A model generated the notes under the pieces. It was not told the origin of the DNA. It saw only the letters and a list, made by a program, of their open reading frames with translations, and made no database searches. From assembly GCA_002339265.1 (NCBI GenBank), contig DDKG01000231.1, forward strand, positions 1 through 12,152: a stretch of 12,152 nt of DNA, in the 5' to 3' direction. The stretch's first letter is position 1. The number at the start of each line of letters is the position of its first letter. Source of the stretch: Massilia sp. UBA2604. Lineage in GTDB: Bacteria; Pseudomonadota; Gammaproteobacteria; Burkholderiales; Burkholderiaceae_D. Below are positions 6,929-12,152 of the stretch, piece after piece. The translations under genes were made by a program, and so were the position numbers.

Positions 6929-8389
6929 TCAGGCCGTACCGCCCACCGTCACCCCATCGATACGCAGGGTCGGCTGCCCAACGCCCACCGGCACGCTCTG
7001 GCCTTCCTTGCCGCACACGCCCACGCCCGAATCCAGGCGCATGTCGTTGCCGATCATCGAGATGCGGTTCATCACGTCCGGACCGTTGCCGATCAGGGTC
7101 GCGCCCTTCACCGGATAGGTGATCTTGCCATCCTCGATCATATAAGCCTCGCTGGCCGAGAACACGAACTTGCCGTTGGTGATGTCGACCTGGCCGCCGC
7201 CGAAGTTCACCGCGTACAGGCCATTCTTGACCGACGCCAGAATCTCCTGCGGGTCCTTGTCGCCGGCGCGCATATAGGTGTTGGTCATGCGCGGCATCGG
7301 CAGGTGGGCGAACGATTCGCGGCGCGCATTGCCGGTCACCGGCATCTTCATCAGGCGCGCATTCATCGTGTCCTGGATATAGCCCTTCAGGATGCCGTCC
7401 TCGATCAGGGTGGTGCACTGGGTCGGGTTGCCTTCGTCGTCGATGTTCAGCGAACCGCGGCGGTCCTGCAGGGTGCCGTCGTCGACCACGGTCACGCCCC
7501 TGGCCGCCACGCGCTGGCCGATCATGCCCGCATACGAGGACGAGCCCTTGCGGTTGAAGTCGCCCTCCAGGCCGTGGCCGACCGCCTCGTGCAGCAGCAC
7601 GCCGGGCCAGCCCGGTCCCAGCACGATGGTCATCGGACCGGCCGGGGCCGGACGCGCCTCCAGGTTGACGCAGGCCGACTTGACCGCCTCGGTCGCGTAG
7701 CGGTCGAGCACCTCGTCGCTGAAATAGCCGTAGTCGAAACGCCCGCCGCCGCCCGAGGAACCGACTTCGCGCCGGCCGTTCTGCTCGGCGATCACGGTCA
7801 CCGACACGCGCACCAGCGGGCGGATGTCGGCCGCCAGCACGCCATCGCTGCGCACCACCAGCACCACGTCGTATTCGCCGGCCAGGCCCGCCATCACCTG
7901 CACCACGCGCGGATCTTTTGCGCGCGCCATCTTTTCCACGCGCTCGAGCAGGTTTACTTTCGCGGTCGCGTCGAGCGAGGCCAGCGGATCGTTGGGCAGG
8001 TACAGCGAGCGGCCGCCGGTCGGCAGCGCGCTGCCGGCCACCTTGATGCGGCCGGCGCCGGCGCGCGCGATGGTGCGCGTGGCGCTGGCCGCGTCCAGCA
8101 AGGCCTTTTCGGAAATCTCGTCCGAATACGAAAACGCCGTCTTGTCGCCCGAAATGGCGCGCACGCCGACGCCCTGGTCGATCGAGAAGCTGCCGGTCTT
8201 GACGATGCCCTCTTCCAGGCTCCAGCCTTCGCTCTTGGTGAACTGGAAGTACAGGTCGGCGTAGTCGACCTTGTGCGTGAACATCGTTCCCAGCGCGCGC
8301 AGCAGCTTGCCCTCGTCGAGGCCGAATGGCGTCAACAGCACGTCGCGGGCGACGGCGATGGAGGAAAGGTTCGGTTCGAATGGAGTCAT
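6929..8389 (-). CDS. tldD: Metalloprotease TldD
   Basis: Subunit of the TldD-TldE (PmbA) zinc protease, which in E. coli trims the microcin B17 precursor and degrades the antitoxin CcdA; TldD carries the active site. The start chosen gives 486 residues, close to E. coli TldD (481). The HExxxH motif [11 protein letters not shown] has His267, Glu268 and His272, and a conserved Cys459 in [10 protein letters not shown] is the likely third zinc ligand. The N-terminus [19 protein letters not shown] is family-like. The reading frame stays open upstream to 8479 (30 more codons, with a Met at 8422), but that stretch does not look like TldD; no start has a strong ribosome site. The partner gene tldE is not in the window. 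Last gene of the yhdP-nit-tldD group, followed by a terminator. The natural substrate here is unknown. Confidence 0.95.
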   Translation of the reverse strand: MTPFEPNLSSIAVARDVLLTPFGLDEGKLLRALGTMFTHKVDYADLYFQFTKSEGWSLEEGIVKTGSFSIDQGVGVRAISGDKTAFSYSDEISEKALLDAASATRTIARAGAGRIKVAGSALPTGGRSLYLPNDPLASLDATAKVNLLERVEKMARAKDPRVVQVMAGLAGEYDVVLVVRSDGVLAADIRPLVRVSVTVIAEQNGRREVGSSGGGGRFDYGYFSDEVLDRYATEAVKSACVNLEARPAPAGPMTIVLGPGWPGVLLHEAVGHGLEGDFNRKGSSSYAGMIGQRVAARGVTVVDDGTLQDRRGSLNIDDEGNPTQCTTLIEDGILKGYIQDTMNARLMKMPVTGNARRESFAHLPMPRMTNTYMRAGDKDPQEILASVKNGLYAVNFGGGQVDITNGKFVFSASEAYMIEDGKITYPVKGATLIGNGPDVMNRISMIGNDMRLDSGVGVCGKEGQSVPVGVGQPTLRIDGVTVGGTA

Positions 8390-8447
8390 GGTTGCGTTCG
8401 GTCTTTCATATTGATAGGTCATTGTGCCATATCCAGTTCTTTCACAC

Positions 8448-8470
8448 TGGACGCATGCCGGATGCGTCCA
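8448..8470 (-). repeat. Stem-loop in the nit-tldD gap
   Basis: TGGACGCAT and ATGCGTCCA form a perfect 9-bp stem around a 5-base loop, starting 10 bases after the nit stop codon. No U-run follows on the minus strand, so it is unlikely to be a full terminator. It may protect the upstream mRNA or set a processing point within the operon transcript. Confidence 0.55.
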
Positions 8471-8479
8471 TGCCATCAC

Positions 8480-9277
<798 letters not shown>

Positions 9278-9278
9278 G

Positions 9279-12152
9279 TCACTCCTTCTTCGCGTCAATG
9301 CCGGGCCTGGCTGCGGGAGCCGGCGGGTTGTCTATCTTGGTAATGACCGGCGCCTTCCACGGCCCCGTCACCTGCATTTCATAGGTCAGCGCCTTCATCA
9401 CCGGCGCGCGCAGGAACAGCTGCGCCAGGTAGCCGCCCAGGCCGATCACCGGATTGACCGCCAGACCGTAGACCAGCGGCCCGGTGCCCAGGTTGAATTC
9501 CGGGATCACCACCACGCGCAGGTTCGTCGATTCGTTGGCGATGTCGGCGCTGCCGTCCATCAGCACGGTGGCCGCCACCCCATGCATTTTAAGATTGTCG
9601 GTGCGCACCACCCCGCGCTCGATCATGGCGTTGGCGCTGATGCCGTCGAACGCCAGGCCTTCCGAGAATACGTCGTGGAAATCGAGCTTGAGCAGGCGCG
9701 GCAGCGCTTGCAGGCTGAGCACGCCCAGCAGCTTGGCGGCGCCCGGGTCCTGCTTCAGGAACTGGCCCGATTCCACGTTCATCTCGATTTGGCCCGACAG
9801 GCTCGGGATGTCCATCGCATACGGCAGGCCGGCCCACGAGATGTCGCCCTTCAGGGTGCCGTTGCCGCGCCCGATCGTGTCCGGGAAGCCCAGGCGATCG
9901 AGCAGCTTGCCGGCGTCCTTGAGGTCGAGCGCGAAGTTGAGGCTGGTATTGCTCTTGCCATCCTTGGTCAGCCAGCGGCCATTGGCTTCCAGCTGGCCGT
10001 CCGGATTGGCGAGCAGGACGCGGTCGATGCGCCACTCGCGGCCCGCCAGCGCCCGCACATTGCGCGCGCGCAGCTCCAGCCGGCCGAGCCGCTTGTCGAA
10101 CAGCTGGAACTGCTCGGCCACGATGTCGAGCGAGGGGATGGTGGCGCTGGCGCCCGCATTCGACTCCAGCAAGTCCTTGACCTCGGCCTCGGCCGATTCG
10201 GGAATCGTCAGCGAGGCCAGGCGCGCGGTGACCTTGCCCAGGCCGCTGCGGGTCTCGGCCCAGGTGAGATAGCCGCTGGCCTGGCGCGAATGCAGGTTCG
10301 CCTGCCAGGTGTCGCCCGTGTGGGTGGCGCCGAGCACCACGTCGGCCACTCGCCGTTCGCCGATGGTCAGTTCGCTGATGCGTCCGGCCAGCACGGTCGG
10401 CAGGATGTACTGGGTGAAGTCGGCGCCGCTGCTGGAACTGGCCGCAGGGCCCGCCATCGCGCCCGGCGCCGGCAAGGCGGGGCCGGCATCCGCATCCGCC
10501 TCGGCCCCGGCGATGGCGCGCCCAGCCGCCAGCCAGTGGTCGATATTGAGCACCTTCGAGTCGACGTGGACCATCATGCCCTCGTCCGGCAGCGGCGCCG
10601 GCACGTTGACGCCGATGCCGCCCTGGGTCACCCGCCACGGGCCCCTGCCCTGCTTCTCGCGCAGGTAGCGCGCCGCCAGGTTGGGGCCGACGCCGACGCG
10701 GATCTCGTCGCGCCCCAGGCCGGCCATGGTCGGCGCGCCTTCCAGCACGAAGCTGAGCGGCAGGCTGGAGTCAGGCACCTTGTTCAGCGGATGCGGCAAT
10801 TCGACGCCCAGGCCCGACAGGCTGGAATCGATGGCGATCGTGCGCCGCCCTTCGCGCACCACGATCGAGCCGGTGTAATGGGTGCTGCCCGACAGGCGCT
10901 CGGCCAGCCGTCCCAGCGCCGGCGCCGGCGCCGTGCGGCGCATGCCCTCGGCCGACAGCACGCCGTCGAGCAATACCCGGGTGCTGCCGTCGCGCTGGGT
11001 GCCGCCGGCCACCGACACCGGCTCGCCCAGGAAGTTCGCCTTGATCCCTTCCAGGCCGAAGCCGTGGTCATGGAAATCGATCCGGCCCTGGGCCGCCTGC
11101 AAGGTCGGCAGTTCGGGGAACAGGCTTACGTCGTTGTTCTGCAATTGCAGGCTGCCCTGCACCTTGGTGTCGTGCATGTGCGAGAGCGGCATGCGCAGCT
11201 TGAGGCCGAGTTTGGCGTTGCCGCTGCCGCGCGTATCCTCGGTGAAGTGGCCGATCCAGTCCAGCACCGGCGTCACCGACACATAACGCAGGAATTCCTG
11301 CAGCGGCCCGGCACCCTGGCCGTCGATTTCCAGCATCATGTTTTCGTGGGCGCCGAGGTCGGGGATCACCGCCTTGACGTTCGACAGCGCCACGCCCAGC
11401 GTGCGCAGGGTCTTGCCGTGGATTTCCATGCGCGCCCGGTCGAACTCGATGCTGCCGTCGATCGCCTCGGCCAGCGGCCACAGCGGCGTGCCGTCCGGAT
11501 GGCGGTGGCCGGGAGCGTACTCGAGGCGCGCGCCCTGCAGCCGTCCGGCCACGTTGAACTCGCCGCGTGCGCGCTCGGCGGCGTTATTGGCGTGGAACGG
11601 GAAATGGGCCAGGTCGCCGCGCAGGCGCAGGCTGGCGTCGCGCAGTTGTCCGCCCTGCAGGGCGCCGACCAGCCAGTCGTGCAGGCTGTGCGGGGTGGCC
11701 AGCGGCAGGTAGCGCCCGATCTGGTCGATAGCGAAGCCGTCCAGGGTACCGGTGAAGTCGGCAGTGCCGGGGCCGTGGCCGGGCTCGAGCGGCAGCATGT
11801 GGCGGCCAGAAATCTCGCCAGTGAACCCGCCCTGCCTGAACGTCAGGTCGTCGACCTCGACCTGCAACTGTTTGCCGGGCTCGAGCTTCCAGCCGGCCTT
11901 CAGCGCCAGCCGGTCAAACGGCATGCGCGGCTCGGCGAACCAGGCCGGCATGAACAGCGCCAGTCCCTTCGAGTCCAGCGCCACGCTGCCGCCGCGCTCG
12001 TTCGCGTCGATGTGGCCGCTCAAGTGTTCGAAGCCGGGCGTGCCGGGCCGCGCCGGCAGCGCCGGCACGCCGCCCTGGGCGCCACGGGCCGGACGCGCGG
12101 CGACGGCGTTCAGGGCCAGGTCGGCGACGTTGCCGCGGATGCGCCAGCCGCT
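9279..12152 (-). CDS. yhdP: YhdP family AsmA-like envelope protein, partial (5' end outside window)
   Basis: YhdP-like proteins are large inner-membrane-anchored, periplasm-spanning AsmA-like proteins; in E. coli YhdP helps move phospholipid to the outer membrane together with TamB and YdbH. The last 957 codons are here and the frame is open to the window edge with no stop. The GTG at 12068 is only an internal codon, since SGWRIRGNVADL and more lie upstream in frame. The sequence is a long series of beta-rich repeats typical of the family, interrupted by an Ala/Pro/Ser-rich linker (about 10430-10520). The C-terminus has the family-type segment NPVIGLGGYLAQLFLRAPVMKALTYEMQVTGPW and a Pro/Ala-rich tail. 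The N-terminal membrane anchor would lie beyond the window. First known gene of the operon with nit and tldD; the yhdP-tldD association is widespread in proteobacteria. Confidence 0.92.
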   Translation of the reverse strand, partial: SGWRIRGNVADLALNAVAARPARGAQGGVPALPARPGTPGFEHLSGHIDANERGGSVALDSKGLALFMPAWFAEPRMPFDRLALKAGWKLEPGKQLQVEVDDLTFRQGGFTGEISGRHMLPLEPGHGPGTADFTGTLDGFAIDQIGRYLPLATPHSLHDWLVGALQGGQLRDASLRLRGDLAHFPFHANNAAERARGEFNVAGRLQGARLEYAPGHRHPDGTPLWPLAEAIDGSIEFDRARMEIHGKTLRTLGVALSNVKAVIPDLGAHENMMLEIDGQGAGPLQEFLRYVSVTPVLDWIGHFTEDTRGSGNAKLGLKLRMPLSHMHDTKVQGSLQLQNNDVSLFPELPTLQAAQGRIDFHDHGFGLEGIKANFLGEPVSVAGGTQRDGSTRVLLDGVLSAEGMRRTAPAPALGRLAERLSGSTHYTGSIVVREGRRTIAIDSSLSGLGVELPHPLNKVPDSSLPLSFVLEGAPTMAGLGRDEIRVGVGPNLAARYLREKQGRGPWRVTQGGIGVNVPAPLPDEGMMVHVDSKVLNIDHWLAAGRAIAGAEADADAGPALPAPGAMAGPAASSSSGADFTQYILPTVLAGRISELTIGERRVADVVLGATHTGDTWQANLHSRQASGYLTWAETRSGLGKVTARLASLTIPESAEAEVKDLLESNAGASATIPSLDIVAEQFQLFDKRLGRLELRARNVRALAGREWRIDRVLLANPDGQLEANGRWLTKDGKSNTSLNFALDLKDAGKLLDRLGFPDTIGRGNGTLKGDISWAGLPYAMDIPSLSGQIEMNVESGQFLKQDPGAAKLLGVLSLQALPRLLKLDFHDVFSEGLAFDGISANAMIERGVVRTDNLKMHGVAATVLMDGSADIANESTNLRVVVIPEFNLGTGPLVYGLAVNPVIGLGGYLAQLFLRAPVMKALTYEMQVTGPWKAPVITKIDNPPAPAARPGIDAKKE

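Noticed and set aside
6929..8389. TldD as part of a ribosomal peptide antibiotic cluster
   Set aside because: No precursor peptide, cyclodehydratase or exporter is nearby, and the yhdP-nit-tldD context is the ordinary housekeeping arrangement.

Overview
This GC-rich window most resembles a betaproteobacterium of the Oxalobacteraceae type (Massilia, Duganella or Janthinobacterium-like). That is an inference from protein style, base composition and the yhdP-nit-tldD gene order; no marker gene such as rRNA is present. No tRNA, rRNA, CRISPR array, insertion sequence or phage gene was seen.

Left part (1-760, minus strand): the first 175 codons of aroG (class I DAHP synthase, the entry step of aromatic amino acid synthesis), with a long regulated leader. 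Reading leftward there is a good sigma70-type promoter (731-760), a 27-residue leader ORF rich in Phe codons (621-704), and a GC hairpin with a U-tract (571-598) that ends 44 bases before the aroG start. The leader ORF contains a segment able to pair either with its own upstream sequence or with the 5' arm of the terminator. Together these parts form a complete candidate phenylalanine attenuator, pheL-like in layout but placed in front of aroG. It is the most interesting element in the window.

Middle part (761-6875): two large TonB-dependent outer membrane receptors of the same broad family, facing each other (plus strand 1048-3915, minus strand 4081-6765). Between them lies a roughly 115-bp composite palindromic element (3943-4058), REP/BIME-like. 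The promoter side of the second receptor holds two inverted repeats: an 11-bp pair ending one base before its start codon, and an 8-bp pair overlapping a partial Fur-box match. No TonB/ExbBD, sigma/anti-sigma pair or substrate-processing gene is present, so the ligands are unknown.

Right part (6876-12152, minus strand): a housekeeping operon read leftward: yhdP (AsmA-like envelope lipid-transport protein, 5' end outside the window), a Nit-family amidase, then tldD (metalloprotease subunit), closed by a strong intrinsic terminator (6876-6907). yhdP and nit are one base apart. nit and tldD are separated by 90 bases holding a 9-bp stem-loop.
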